From: Cognatishimia activa
GTDB taxonomy: Bacteria > Pseudomonadota > Alphaproteobacteria > Rhodobacterales > Rhodobacteraceae
DNA length: 64,000 bases
Assembly: GCF_026016445.1 (NCBI RefSeq)
Contig: NZ_CP096147.1
Location: forward strand, 463,501 to 527,500
Direction of reading: 5' to 3'
Below, piece by piece: positions 1 to 8,830 of this stretch. Below the pieces are notes generated by a model, which did no database searches, was not told the DNA's origin, and saw only the letters and a program-made list of their open reading frames with translations. How positions within the stretch are numbered: the first letter of the stretch is position 1; each line of letters opens with the position of its first letter. The position numbers and the translations under genes are program-made.

Positions 1-177
1 AGCAAGTCCGCTGCCGTGGTGCGCGATGTCGAAAAGCCATTCTTGCAGATCTTCAGGGCTGTCCACCCAGCCGCTTCTCACGGCTTGTTCCAATCCATGT
101 GAATAGGCAAACGAGCCTAGTGGGAAAGCAGGAGACAGCCACTGCGTCAGGGTGAGAAGCTTGGCGTCAATGGGCAT
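1..177 (-). CDS. ureF: Urease accessory protein UreF (N-terminal part, cut by window edge)
   Basis: The reverse strand from 177 reads MPIDAKLLTLTQWLSPAFPL, then GSFAYSHGLEQAVRSGWV. This is the characteristic UreF start (LSPAFPxGxFxxSHGLExAV). UreF joins UreD and UreG in the GTPase-driven complex that delivers nickel to apo-urease. Only 59 codons are visible; the frame stays open to base 1. The ATG at 175-177 overlaps the end of ureE by 11 bp, so the two are translationally coupled. ureG probably follows outside the window. It is too short for the usual ORF cutoffs but clearly real. Confidence 0.93.
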   Translation of the reverse strand, partial: MPIDAKLLTLTQWLSPAFPLGSFAYSHGLEQAVRSGWVDSPEDLQEWLFDIAHHGSGLA

Positions 178-643
178 GGGAATGATCGTGCGCACTGTGG
201 CCATGTTCATGGGAATGGGTACGCCCATGCCCATAGGCCCCACCTTCAGGCGTGAAAGGTTCTGTTGCCTCAATGATCTCTGCATCCAGGTGTTCAAGCA
301 TATGTTTGATCACTGGATCGTTTTGAATGACCAGTCGATCCGCTTCGATCTGACAGGGGGTGTGCCGGTTCCCGATATGCCAGGCTAATCGCTGCAAATT
401 TGCTCCTGTGACAATCAGAACCTCTTCTGCCGCGGCCCGCACCTTGATCAGACGCCCATCCGAAAGCTCTAGCGCATCACCTTGATCCAATGACTCGGTT
501 TTTTCGAGATCAATCACAAAGGGAACGCCGCCGTCGGTTTCCAAACGCTTTCGCCGAAGGAAGCGCGCATCATAGGAGAGGGTGACTGTGTCCGCATGAT
601 CTGCATGGGAATGACGATGGAGGGTTTGGGCCAATGGCAGCAT
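167..643 (-). CDS. ureE: Urease accessory nickel chaperone UreE
   Basis: 158 residues. UreE is a cytoplasmic homodimeric chaperone that carries Ni(II) to the urease maturation complex. The N-terminal domain (about 1-75) contains the LSYDARFLRRKR segment. The C-terminal domain (about 76-140) contains GNRHTPCQIE and the HMLEHLDAEI helix, where the interface nickel-binding His of UreE lies. The tail is a nickel-buffering His cluster, HSHEHGHSAHDHSHAH. The gene lies 10 bp after ureC and overlaps ureF, within one operon. Length and architecture are normal for the family. Confidence 0.96.
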   Translation of the reverse strand: MLPLAQTLHRHSHADHADTVTLSYDARFLRRKRLETDGGVPFVIDLEKTESLDQGDALELSDGRLIKVRAAAEEVLIVTGANLQRLAWHIGNRHTPCQIEADRLVIQNDPVIKHMLEHLDAEIIEATEPFTPEGGAYGHGRTHSHEHGHSAHDHSHAH

Positions 644-653
644 GGTGGTCGCC

Positions 654-2366
654 TTAATAAAGGAAGTAACGCTGCGCCATGGGCAGCTCGGTAGCGGGTT
701 GGCACGTCAGCAATTCTCCGTCCGCGCGAACCTCATAGGTTTCTGGGTTCACTTCAACTTCGGGAGTGGCGTTGTTGAGCTTCAAATCGGACTTTCCGAT
801 ATTGCGGGTGTTTTCAACTGCAAGCGTTGATTTCGCCAGACCGAGCTGATCTCCAATTCCTTCCGCCTGCGCGGCCGCAGATACAAAGGTCACTGCTGAG
901 TTCTCTACAGACCGCCCGTAGGCGCCAAACATTGGACGCGAATAAACTGGTTGCGGCGTCGGGATGGAGGCATTCGGATCGCCCATCTGTGCCATGGCAA
1001 TAGTGCCACCCAACAATACCATTTCTGGCTTCACGCCAAAGAACGCTGGGTTCCATAAGACGAGGTCTGCACGCTTGCCTTCTTCGATGGACCCAATCTC
1101 ATGGCTGATCCCATGCGCGATGGCAGGGTTGATGGTGTATTTCGCCACATAGCGGCGCACACGGAAGTTATCGTTGTCACCAGTTTCTTCCGCCAGACGG
1201 CCGCGCTGTTTCTTCATTTTATCAGCGGTTTGCCATGTACGGATCAGCACTTCGCCAACGCGCCCCATTGCTTGAGAGTCCGACGCGATGATCGAAAATG
1301 CACCCATGTCGTGGAGGATGTCCTCGGCGGCAATCGTCTCGCGACGGATGCGGCTCTCGGCAAAGGCCACGTCTTCTGGGATCGACTTATCGAGGTGGTG
1401 ACAGACCATCAGCATGTCGAGATGCTCTTCGATGGTATTTACCGTGAAAGGGCGTGTCGGGTTGGTGGACGACGGCAGAACATGCTCTTCGCCACAGATT
1501 TTGATGATGTCCGGCGCGTGGCCTCCACCGGCGCCTTCGGTGTGGAAGGCATGGATGGTGCGGCCTTTCATGGCTGCAACTGTGTTTTCCACAAAGCCTG
1601 ACTCATTCAGCGTATCGGTGTGGATCATGACCTGCACGTCCATCGCATCCGCAACCGACAGGCAGCAGTCAATGGCTGCTGGCGTCGTTCCCCAGTCCTC
1701 ATGCAGCTTCATCGCACAGGCACCGGCTTTGACCTGTTCTTCCAAAGCCGCTGGCAATGACGCGTTGCCTTTACCCGCGAATGCGAGGTTCATCGGGAAA
1801 GCATCTGCCGCCTGCATCATGCGGCCAATGTGCCAGGCACCGGGTGTGCAGGTGGTGGCCAATGTCCCATGGGCAGGCCCGGTGCCTCCGCCAAGCATGG
1901 TGGTCAGGCCCGAGTGCAAGGCGTCTTCGATCTGTTGCGGGCAGATGAAATGGATATGGCTGTCAAAGCCGCCTGCGGTCAGAATGCGACCTTCGCCTGC
2001 AATTGCTTCGGTGCCCGGACCGACGATGATATTCACGCCCGGCTGTGTGTCTGGATTGCCCGCCTTACCGATCTTGTGAATGCGCCCATCTTTCAGACCA
2101 ACATCGGCTTTATAAACGCCAGTATGATCGACGATCAGCGCATTGGTGATCACGGTATCAACCGCCCCTTCGGCGCGGGTGGTCTGGGCTTGCCCCATAC
2201 CGTCACGGATGACCTTACCGCCGCCAAATTTGACTTCTTCGCCATAAGGTCCAGTCAGGTCTTTTTCGACCTCGATAATGAGATCGGTGTCGGCCAGACG
2301 GACTTTATCGCCCACGGTTGGGCCAAACATCGCGGCATAGTCGGATCGTTTGATGGTTGCTGGCAT
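654..2366 (-). CDS. ureC: Urease alpha (catalytic) subunit
   Basis: 570 residues, full length. It hydrolyses urea to ammonia and carbamate at a dinuclear nickel site. Visible active-site elements are HIHF (nickel-binding His pair), [12 protein letters not shown] with the lysine that is carbamylated, [25 protein letters not shown] and the mobile-flap segment MVCHHLD with its Cys and His. Its ATG overlaps the ureB stop codon (TGATG), indicating coupled translation. Long opposite-strand frames over this gene are shadows. Product certainty is very high. Confidence 0.98.
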   Translation of the reverse strand: MPATIKRSDYAAMFGPTVGDKVRLADTDLIIEVEKDLTGPYGEEVKFGGGKVIRDGMGQAQTTRAEGAVDTVITNALIVDHTGVYKADVGLKDGRIHKIGKAGNPDTQPGVNIIVGPGTEAIAGEGRILTAGGFDSHIHFICPQQIEDALHSGLTTMLGGGTGPAHGTLATTCTPGAWHIGRMMQAADAFPMNLAFAGKGNASLPAALEEQVKAGACAMKLHEDWGTTPAAIDCCLSVADAMDVQVMIHTDTLNESGFVENTVAAMKGRTIHAFHTEGAGGGHAPDIIKICGEEHVLPSSTNPTRPFTVNTIEEHLDMLMVCHHLDKSIPEDVAFAESRIRRETIAAEDILHDMGAFSIIASDSQAMGRVGEVLIRTWQTADKMKKQRGRLAEETGDNDNFRVRRYVAKYTINPAIAHGISHEIGSIEEGKRADLVLWNPAFFGVKPEMVLLGGTIAMAQMGDPNASIPTPQPVYSRPMFGAYGRSVENSAVTFVSAAAQAEGIGDQLGLAKSTLAVENTRNIGKSDLKLNNATPEVEVNPETYEVRADGELLTCQPATELPMAQRYFLY

Positions 2367-2671
2367 CAGAGAGCCCCCATGACTTTTTGATTGAACCCAT
2401 AGACCTTGCGCGCGCCCGAAATTGGGATCAGTTGCACTTCACGGCGCTGACCGGGTTCGAACCGCACCGCGGTGCCCGCAGCGATATCCAAACGCAGTCC
2501 ATAGGCTGCGTCCCGTTCAAACTCCAAACCGGGATTGGTTTCGGCAAAGTGATAATGACTGCCAACCTGCACGGGGCGGTCACCAGTATTGGCGACCATC
2601 AAAGTGATCGCCTCAGCGCCTTCGTTTAAAACCAACTCCCCCGGAGCGGCAAAGACTTCACCGGGGATCAT
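2366..2671 (-). CDS. ureB: Urease beta subunit
   Basis: 101 residues from the ATG at 2671 ([18 protein letters not shown]). UreB is the small structural subunit packed against UreC. The family start MIPGE and the segments [11 protein letters not shown] and [20 protein letters not shown] are present. The open frame extends 19 codons further upstream, but that stretch is Cys-rich, out of family, and is the +1 reading of the preceding small gene. I therefore chose 2671, which has a GGAG Shine-Dalgarno 8 bp upstream and overlaps the previous stop in an ATGA tetranucleotide. Confidence 0.96.
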   Translation of the reverse strand: MIPGEVFAAPGELVLNEGAEAITLMVANTGDRPVQVGSHYHFAETNPGLEFERDAAYGLRLDIAAGTAVRFEPGQRREVQLIPISGARKVYGFNQKVMGAL

Positions 2672-2844
2672 GCGCGTTGCTCCGCGCGTTTGCTGATCAG
2701 GTGTTTTGCAGCAGCAACAATCAGGCATGTCCCAATGAGAAGAACACCAGCGATCCAGTTTTCAGACCCATGCGGGTGCATATGGATCCCCTCATGCGCC
2801 AAGGCCGGAGTTGCAGTCAGTGCGAGTGGCAATACGAATTTCAT
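2668..2844 (-). CDS. Small membrane/secreted protein inside the urease operon (58 aa)
   Basis: An overlooked-size ORF between ureA and ureB. It encodes 58 residues beginning [20 protein letters not shown] and ending in KRAEQRA. The first about 16 residues look like a signal peptide (ALA cleavage site), followed by a His-rich stretch ([10 protein letters not shown]), one hydrophobic helix (about 30-46) and a basic cytoplasmic tail. It has a strong AAGGAG Shine-Dalgarno, starts 11 bp after ureA and overlaps ureB by ATGA, so it is almost certainly translated. The mature N-terminus recalls the start of HupE/UreJ nickel permeases, but the remaining helices are absent. Function unknown; a role in nickel or urease handling is inference only. 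Confidence 0.8.
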   Translation of the reverse strand: MKFVLPLALTATPALAHEGIHMHPHGSENWIAGVLLIGTCLIVAAAKHLISKRAEQRA

Positions 2845-2855
2845 GAGATATCTCC

Positions 2856-3158
2856 TTAGCGAATTGGGTTGTGTACGGTGACAAGCTTGGTGCCATCAGG
2901 AAAAGTGGCTTCCACCTGCACCTCGTGGATCATTTCAGCGACGCCCGTCATGCATTGGTCGCGGCTCACAACTTCGGCTCCAGCTTCCATCATGTCGGCA
3001 ACAGACCGACCATCCCGCGCGCCTTCGACAACGGCGTCGGTGATCAGAGCAATGGCCTCAGGGTGATTGAGCTTCACGCCGCGGGCCAGTCTTTTACGGG
3101 CCACTTCGGCAGCCATGGCCACCAGCAGCTTGTCTTTTTCCCTCGGGGTCAGGTTCAT
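2856..3158 (-). CDS. ureA: Urease gamma subunit
   Basis: 100 residues, the usual UreA length. It starts [20 protein letters not shown], the canonical UreA N-terminus, and contains [21 protein letters not shown] and ends [13 protein letters not shown]. UreA is a structural subunit of the (UreABC)3 trimer. It lies 3 bp downstream of ureD and 11 bp upstream of the small membrane ORF, in the ureDA-x-BCEF operon. Confidence 0.97.
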   Translation of the reverse strand: MNLTPREKDKLLVAMAAEVARKRLARGVKLNHPEAIALITDAVVEGARDGRSVADMMEAGAEVVSRDQCMTGVAEMIHEVQVEATFPDGTKLVTVHNPIR

Positions 3159-3161
3159 GCT

Positions 3162-4022
3162 TCAAAGTCTCCAAGAGGTTGGGAGCTGGTCCTTGGTCAA
3201 CCGCTCCAGAATAGGGATCAGTGCGCGCCGCAGCTCAAAACTGTCGGCAGCTACAAATCGAAGTGTCAGAAGGTCCTGCGCCAAGAGGCTTGCTCCGCCT
3301 GTTTCGGGCAACATGATGCGCACAGCATCCAAATGAGCTTCTGCATCAGGCGCAACATAGACAAGGCTCGCCATGGCACGGGCTCCGCCAGCAATGGCCC
3401 GGCGCGAAAGATGCCGCATTGTGTGCCCAGATAGGTCCAGGCCATCCCAATACAGCGCTTCGCCGTCACGATTAATACGAATGTGATCTTTGAAGGAGAC
3501 ATCCGTCAATGTCTCACCCATTGCCGCGCGTCCGAATATAATGGGTTCGACCATCAAAAGCCGCGCATCCTGCGCAAGCTCGACAGTAAGCCTCCGATCA
3601 AGCGCAGAGCCTTCAAAGAGGATCATCTCTTGTGGAAGCCAATTGATCTGAGCGTCGGCTTCAACACTCAGGTCAGTTGTCATCCGCGCTCGTCCCTCTT
3701 GCGCGCGATAAGCACGCTCAGCCGCCTGCGTCGTCAAAGTTAGTGAACTACCCGCGCCAGCGCAGGCTGTAACGTCGATCTGATCACCGCCTGTTAGCCC
3801 GCCAGACGTATTAATAAGGATCGCCTGCACATCTTCCGCCCGTGGGAAGAGCGCTTTCATCGCCCCGGAAGTACGAAAGCGGTCGATACCACTCCTGCCT
3901 TCCACCGCTTTAGAAGAGAGTGTTAGCGCACCCTTTGTGCGTGGCACCGGCCCGATAGCGGATTGGGTCTGATATGTGGCAGCAGTGATTATGGTATGAT
4001 TCCCGCGTTGGTTTTGCTGCAT
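3162..4022 (-). CDS. ureD: Urease accessory protein UreD
   Basis: 286 residues. UreD (UreH) binds apo-urease and forms the platform for UreF and UreG during nickel insertion. Diagnostic segments are INTSGGLTGGDQID, TTQAAERAYRA, WLPQEMILFEGSALDRR and GRAAMGE. It is the first gene of the minus-strand operon, with the promoter in the 350-bp region shared with urtA. The start at 4022 (MQQNQRGNH) may be slightly upstream of the family core, but no better start is obvious. Confidence 0.95.
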   Translation of the reverse strand: MQQNQRGNHTIITAATYQTQSAIGPVPRTKGALTLSSKAVEGRSGIDRFRTSGAMKALFPRAEDVQAILINTSGGLTGGDQIDVTACAGAGSSLTLTTQAAERAYRAQEGRARMTTDLSVEADAQINWLPQEMILFEGSALDRRLTVELAQDARLLMVEPIIFGRAAMGETLTDVSFKDHIRINRDGEALYWDGLDLSGHTMRHLSRRAIAGGARAMASLVYVAPDAEAHLDAVRIMLPETGGASLLAQDLLTLRFVAADSFELRRALIPILERLTKDQLPTSWRL

Positions 4023-4371
4023 CCTTGGTCAAATGCGTCAGGAAGTGACCAGTTAGCGGCAGAATTCGGCACTGCAGCATAGGAGTATGCTTAATAATTA
4101 AACTGTCACGTGTAATATTGATTAAAAATTAATCATCGCCCCTAAAAGGAACAACGTTTCCTTTTGAAAAGTTGATCCTGGTCCAACCAGCAACCTTCAT
4201 AAGGCCACCTGATCGCGGGCTTTAGGCTCGTTTGGGGATACCGGGTGTGTGACGGCCAATCGATTGGACCTCGGAAAGACCGCCACACGAATTGCAACAA
4301 ACGTTGCGGAGTCCTTGCTACTTGTTTGTGCCCTTTGGCGCAACGATGCGAGCGCTCCGCGAGGAGCTAAA
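4023..4371. promoter_or_regulatory. Divergent promoter region between ureD and urtA
   Basis: About 350 bp with no convincing gene, lying between the two divergent urea operons. It is AT-rich from about 4080 to 4170. Two inverted repeats are visible: TGATTAA-aaa-TTAATCA (4119-4135) and AAAAGGAA-caacgt-TTCCTTTT (4144-4165). Neither matches the NtrC consensus TGCACC-N5-GGTGCA, so nitrogen control cannot be assigned from sequence. They are candidate operators or small hairpins acting on one or both operons. Confidence 0.55.
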
Positions 4372-5652
4372 ATGATCAAATTCGCAAAGACTCTTACCAG
4401 TGCCGCTGCTTTGACCGTCGCTGCCTCTGCTGCCATGGCCGCAGATTGCACCGTAAAAGTGGGCGTTCTGCACTCGCTGTCTGGTACTATGGCGATTTCC
4501 GAAACCACACTGAAAGACACCATGCTGATGCTGGTTGACCAGCAAAATGCAAAGGGTGGTGTTCTGGGTTGTGACCTGGAGCCTGTGGTTGTTGACCCTG
4601 CGTCTGACTGGCCGCTGTTTGCTGAAAAGGCACGTGAGCTGCTGACTACACATGAAGTTGACGTAATCTTCGGCAACTGGACTTCTGTTTCCCGTAAGTC
4701 TGTTCTGCCAGTCATCGAAGAACTGAACGGGCTGCTGTTCTACCCAGTTCAGTATGAAGGCGAAGAATCTTCCAAGAACGTTTTCTACACAGGTGCGGCA
4801 CCGAACCAACAGGCGATCCCTGCGGTGGACTACTTCCTGGAAGAACTGGGCGTGGAGAAATTCGCTCTGTTGGGCACTGACTACGTATACCCACGGACCA
4901 CCAACAACATCCTTGAGCAGTACCTGCAAGACAACGGTATCGCGAAAGACGATATCTTCGTGAACTACACACCATTCGGTCACTCTGACTGGGCCACGAT
5001 CGTTGCGGACGTTGTGGCGCTGGGTGAAGACGGTAAATCCGTTGGCGTGATCTCCACCATCAACGGTGACGCGAATATCGGCTTCTACAAAGAACTGGCT
5101 GCGGCAGGTATCTCTGCTGACGATATTCCTGTGGTTGCCTTCTCTGTTGGTGAAGAAGAACTGTCCGGTCTGGACACAGCGAACCTTGAAGGTCACCTGG
5201 CGGCTTGGAACTACTTCCAGTCTGCAGAAACAGACGCAAACGCTGAATTCATCGACGCATGGAAAGCCTTCGCAGGTGAAGAGCGTGTGACAAACGACCC
5301 AATGGAAGCACACTACATTGGCTTCAACATGTGGGTGAACGCGGTTGAAGCGGCGGGCACTACCGACGTCGACGCGGTTCGCACAGCGATGTACGGCCAA
5401 GAGTTCCCGAACCTGACAGGCGGTACAGCGGTTATGCTGCCAAACCACCACCTGGCGAAGCCAGTTCTGATTGGTGAAATCCAGGCCGACGGTCAGTTCG
5501 ACATCATCTCTAAGACAACAGAAGTTCCAGGCGATGCATGGACAGACTTCCTGCCAGCATCTGCAGTTCTGAAGTCCGACTGGAAAGAGCTGGGTTGCGG
5601 TATGTACAACACCGAAACCAAATCCTGCGTGCAGATCAAATCCAACTACTGA
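4372..5652 (+). CDS. urtA: Urea ABC transporter substrate-binding protein
   Basis: 426 residues from the ATG at 4372, preceded by GAGGAG. An in-frame extension to 4249 lacks homology and is rejected. The N-terminal 22 residues (MIKFAKTLTSAAALTVAASA) form a Sec signal peptide ending AMA-AD. The mature protein starts DCTVKVGVLHSLSGTMAISE, a typical branched-chain/urea binding-protein beginning. Further marks are FYPVQYEGEESSKNVFYTGA, LLGTDYVYPRTTN, GDANIGFYKEL and LPNHHLAKPV, all UrtA-like. It captures urea in the periplasm for UrtBC. A 10-bp hairpin follows the gene. Confidence 0.97.
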   Translation: MIKFAKTLTSAAALTVAASAAMAADCTVKVGVLHSLSGTMAISETTLKDTMLMLVDQQNAKGGVLGCDLEPVVVDPASDWPLFAEKARELLTTHEVDVIFGNWTSVSRKSVLPVIEELNGLLFYPVQYEGEESSKNVFYTGAAPNQQAIPAVDYFLEELGVEKFALLGTDYVYPRTTNNILEQYLQDNGIAKDDIFVNYTPFGHSDWATIVADVVALGEDGKSVGVISTINGDANIGFYKELAAAGISADDIPVVAFSVGEEELSGLDTANLEGHLAAWNYFQSAETDANAEFIDAWKAFAGEERVTNDPMEAHYIGFNMWVNAVEAAGTTDVDAVRTAMYGQEFPNLTGGTAVMLPNHHLAKPVLIGEIQADGQFDIISKTTEVPGDAWTDFLPASAVLKSDWKELGCGMYNTETKSCVQIKSNY

Positions 5653-5670
5653 TCTGATCACATAACGATC

Positions 5671-5696
5671 GGCCAAGGCGGCATTTCGCCTTGGCC
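5671..5696 (+). terminator. Strong stem-loop between urtA and urtB (attenuator or mRNA stabiliser)
   Basis: A perfect 10-bp stem, GGCCAAGGCG / CGCCTTGGCC, with loop GCATTT, sits 18 bp after the urtA stop and 25 bp before urtB. No U-tract follows. It is therefore more likely a partial terminator or 3'-stabilising hairpin that keeps the binding protein in excess over the membrane genes than a full terminator. Confidence 0.6.
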
Positions 5697-5721
5697 TCAC
5701 CTTAGACGGCGACCTTCTCCC

Positions 5722-7659
5722 ATGATCCGCATTTTCACTATGGTTCTGGCATTGCTATGCCTGCCACTGAGCGCGCATGCGCAAGAGCTGCAAAGCCTGC
5801 TGCAAGAGCATCAGAAAACCATCGCAAAACCTTCGCGAAAAACTGTCGGCCCTGTGCTCGAAGCGCTCGTGGCTTCTGGCCTGCCAACGGTGCCTCAGTT
5901 TTTGGAAAGCTGGCAGGGCAAAGAGGTCTATAGCCGCAAAGAGGACGGCCTGTTTTTCTACACCAAGAAGACGAGCGATGGCCTTGCGTTGATCGATGTG
6001 GACACAGGTGCGACCGTTACGACGGTTGATACTAAGGCCGCGAAACAGATCAAACCCAACGGCGGTGTGCGCAAAGAAATCGCCTCTGCCCTGGTGCAAT
6101 TCCAACTTAGCGATCCCGATCTTACGCGCCGGACTGATGCGGTCACGGCTATCGCGCGAAATATGTCGGGATCAATGCTGGCGCCGTTGCTGGGGTCAAT
6201 TGAGGGCGAGCCTGATACAGAGCTGAAAGCGCGCAAAGAGCAGCTTGCAAACTATCTAAGTGCACGGTTTTCAGAAGATGCGGATCAGCGCATCGCGGCC
6301 ATCCAAAACATTTCATCTGTTCTGAGCGTCGAGGGCCGCGCTGTTCTGGCGCAGATACTCGAAACTGAGCTTGAGGTCACCGAGGGCGCGACAGAGCGCA
6401 ATCTGGATGCGGCGTTGGTGATTGGCGAAGATCTGACACGCTCTGAAGCTTATGCATTACTTGTCGAGCAAAAGGGGCTGCCGGAATTGGTCAGCGAAAA
6501 CGACCTGCGTCTTGCTTTGGAAGCTAATGTCGATGGTGGCAAAGTGGGTGGTATTCCGGTTGCACAGCTTGATGATCTTAACAAACGCGCAGAGGCCTAT
6601 GATACATTGGCGGAAAGCGGCGCAGTTCCTGCGCGCGTGACCGCGGCCATGATCGATGAGGCACTGGCGAAATATCAATTCAATCGCGTTTTCGTTGAAG
6701 CTGACAGGGTAGTCACCGCAGCGGCCTCCAAAGCGCAATCCTCCGTTCAAACCCGCGTTGGTGTGAACCAGTTTTTCGACCTCAGCCTCGATGCAATTTC
6801 ACTGGCTTCGATCTACTTTCTTGCTGCCGTCGGACTTGCGATTACCTTCGGCGTGATGGGTGTCATCAACATGGCCCACGGTGAATTCATCATGATGGGC
6901 GCATACACGGGGTATGTTGTGCAGCAATTTGTGCCGAATTACACGGCCTCTCTGATTGTCGCTCTACCGTTGGCCTTCATCGTCACCTTCGCTGCGGGTG
7001 TGGCCATGGAGCGCCTCGTCATCCGCTGGCTTTACAACCGCCCGCTGGAAACGTTGCTGGCGACATTCGGTATTTCCATCGCTTTACAACAGCTCGCAAA
7101 GAACATCTTCGGCACACAGGCGCGCCCTCTGACCTCTCCGGGCTGGCTGGATGGCGCATGGATCATCAATGACGTTGTGCAGATCAGCTATATCCGTATT
7201 GCGATCTTTGTGCTGGCGCTGCTATTCCTCGCACTGCTGCTCTTCATCCTGAAGAAGACCCGTCTGGGTCTGGAAGTGCGCGCTGTGACGCAGAACCCAC
7301 GCATGGCGGCTTCGATGGGGATCAACCCCGACAAGATCAAAATGATGACTTTTGGTCTCGGCTCCGGCATTGCGGGGATTGCCGGTGTTGCGATTGGCCT
7401 CTTTGCAAAAGTGACATCCGAAATGGGCTCTGACTACATCGTCCAGTCCTTCATGACGGTGGTTGTCGGAGGCGTGGGCAACGTCTGGGGTACGCTTGCG
7501 GGTGCTGCCATGATCGGCACCTTCCAGAAGGGTGTGGAATGGCTCAACCCATCTAACACCTTGGCGGCGCAAACCTATCTGATCCTCTTCATCATCCTGT
7601 TCATTCAATTCCGGCCAAAGGGTATCATCGCCCTCAAAGGCCGCGCGGCGGGAGATTGA
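5722..7659 (+). CDS. urtB: Urea ABC transporter permease UrtB
   Basis: 645 residues. Residues 1-21 are a signal peptide ending AHA-QE. Residues about 22-345 form a large soluble helical region (repetitive KARKEQLANYLSARFSED-type sequence). The LivH-type permease starts near 348 with ASIYFLAAVGLAITFGVMGV and NMAHGEFIMMGAY and runs to the end with about 8-9 membrane helices. The N-terminal extension is a feature of UrtB against plain LivH; here it accounts for about half of the protein. It pairs with UrtC to form the membrane channel. Confidence 0.95.
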   Translation: MIRIFTMVLALLCLPLSAHAQELQSLLQEHQKTIAKPSRKTVGPVLEALVASGLPTVPQFLESWQGKEVYSRKEDGLFFYTKKTSDGLALIDVDTGATVTTVDTKAAKQIKPNGGVRKEIASALVQFQLSDPDLTRRTDAVTAIARNMSGSMLAPLLGSIEGEPDTELKARKEQLANYLSARFSEDADQRIAAIQNISSVLSVEGRAVLAQILETELEVTEGATERNLDAALVIGEDLTRSEAYALLVEQKGLPELVSENDLRLALEANVDGGKVGGIPVAQLDDLNKRAEAYDTLAESGAVPARVTAAMIDEALAKYQFNRVFVEADRVVTAAASKAQSSVQTRVGVNQFFDLSLDAISLASIYFLAAVGLAITFGVMGVINMAHGEFIMMGAYTGYVVQQFVPNYTASLIVALPLAFIVTFAAGVAMERLVIRWLYNRPLETLLATFGISIALQQLAKNIFGTQARPLTSPGWLDGAWIINDVVQISYIRIAIFVLALLFLALLLFILKKTRLGLEVRAVTQNPRMAASMGINPDKIKMMTFGLGSGIAGIAGVAIGLFAKVTSEMGSDYIVQSFMTVVVGGVGNVWGTLAGAAMIGTFQKGVEWLNPSNTLAAQTYLILFIILFIQFRPKGIIALKGRAAGD

Positions 7660-7663
7660 TCCG

Positions 7664-8830
7664 ATGCGTAAGAGCTTTTTCGCTGAAAACCCATCTGTTC
7701 TCTGGTTCCTCGCCTGCCTTGGTCTCTTCACCCTCGGAGTGACCGTCCTGGCCGAAGCCACAGGCGCCGGCGTGATCTCAACCTCTTTCGTGAAGACATT
7801 GGGTAAGGTGTTGTGCTTGTGCCTTGTGGCCATCGCCATGGATGTGGTCTGGGGTTACTGCGGTATCCTCTCGCTCGGCCATTTCGCCTTCTTCGGCATT
7901 GGCGGCTATGCGGTTGGCATGTGGCTGATGTATGCGCGGACCGAAACCATCGTGACGCAGAATTTGGCGGAACGGACCATTCCCGCAACGCCAACAGAGA
8001 TCAATGACGCCATTGCGACGCAAATCTTCGGCGTGGTTGGCTCTGCAGAGTTCCCACTTATCTGGGCTTACTCCCACAGCTTGATCCTGCAACTGCTGTT
8101 GGTGGTGTTAGTTCCCGGCATATTGGCGCTGATCTTCGGCTGGCTCGCCTTTCGCTCTCGCGTGACCGGCGTTTATCTCTCGATCTTGACCCAAGCGATG
8201 ACCCTCGCACTGGCGCTGTATCTGTTCCAAAACGACAGTGGTCTGCGGGGTAACAATGGTTTGTCTGGCCTACAGAATATCCCGGGCTTTGAGGCTGTGC
8301 CACAATCCGTGATCTCCATGGCTTTCTTCTGGGCATCAGCAATTGCGCTGGGCTTAGGTTACGTTCTATTTGCACGCGTGCTCAGCGGCAAAATGGGCAG
8401 CGTCATCCGAGCTATCCGCGACGACGAAGCGCGCGTGCGTTTCCTAGGTTATCATGTGGAAAGCTATAAGCTCTTCATCTTCACACTCACCGCTGTGGTG
8501 GCTGGTATCGCAGGGGCGCTCTATTACCCGCAAGCCGGTATCATTAATCCTGCAGAGATTGCACCCATCGCGTCGATTTACCTCGCGGTCTGGGTTGCGA
8601 TCGGCGGACGTGGACGCCTCTATGGTGCCGTCATTGGCACGGCCTTTGTTTCACTGCTCTCAAGCTGGTTCACAGGCGGTAGCGCGCCAAACATCAACCT
8701 TGGCTTCTACACCATTCAATGGACCGAATGGTGGTTGGTGCTGCTTGGCTTCTCATTTGTCGCTGTGACGCTCTTCTTCCCAGGTGGCATCGGCATGATT
8801 TTTGACAAACTGAAAAGGGACGCGTCATGA
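7664..8830 (+). CDS. urtC: Urea ABC transporter permease UrtC
   Basis: 388 residues, LivM-type inner-membrane permease. Visible marks are the helix-rich N-terminus, WGYCGILSLGHFAFFGIGGYAVGMWLMY, the LTQAMTLALALYLFQNDSGLRGNNGLSGL segment of the UrtC group, and the cytoplasmic coupling segment IRDDEARVRFLGYHVESYKLF. It begins 4 bp after urtB and overlaps urtD by ATGA, so the operon is translationally coupled. Confidence 0.95.
   Translation: MRKSFFAENPSVLWFLACLGLFTLGVTVLAEATGAGVISTSFVKTLGKVLCLCLVAIAMDVVWGYCGILSLGHFAFFGIGGYAVGMWLMYARTETIVTQNLAERTIPATPTEINDAIATQIFGVVGSAEFPLIWAYSHSLILQLLLVVLVPGILALIFGWLAFRSRVTGVYLSILTQAMTLALALYLFQNDSGLRGNNGLSGLQNIPGFEAVPQSVISMAFFWASAIALGLGYVLFARVLSGKMGSVIRAIRDDEARVRFLGYHVESYKLFIFTLTAVVAGIAGALYYPQAGIINPAEIAPIASIYLAVWVAIGGRGRLYGAVIGTAFVSLLSSWFTGGSAPNINLGFYTIQWTEWWLVLLGFSFVAVTLFFPGGIGMIFDKLKRDAS

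Noticed and set aside
1101..2390. Several 160-220-codon plus-strand frames
   Set aside because: Antisense to ureC, whose active-site motifs are intact.
4318..5700. 460-codon open frame on the minus strand
   Set aside because: Antisense to urtA; its sequence is the shadow of a strongly biased gene, with no family resemblance.
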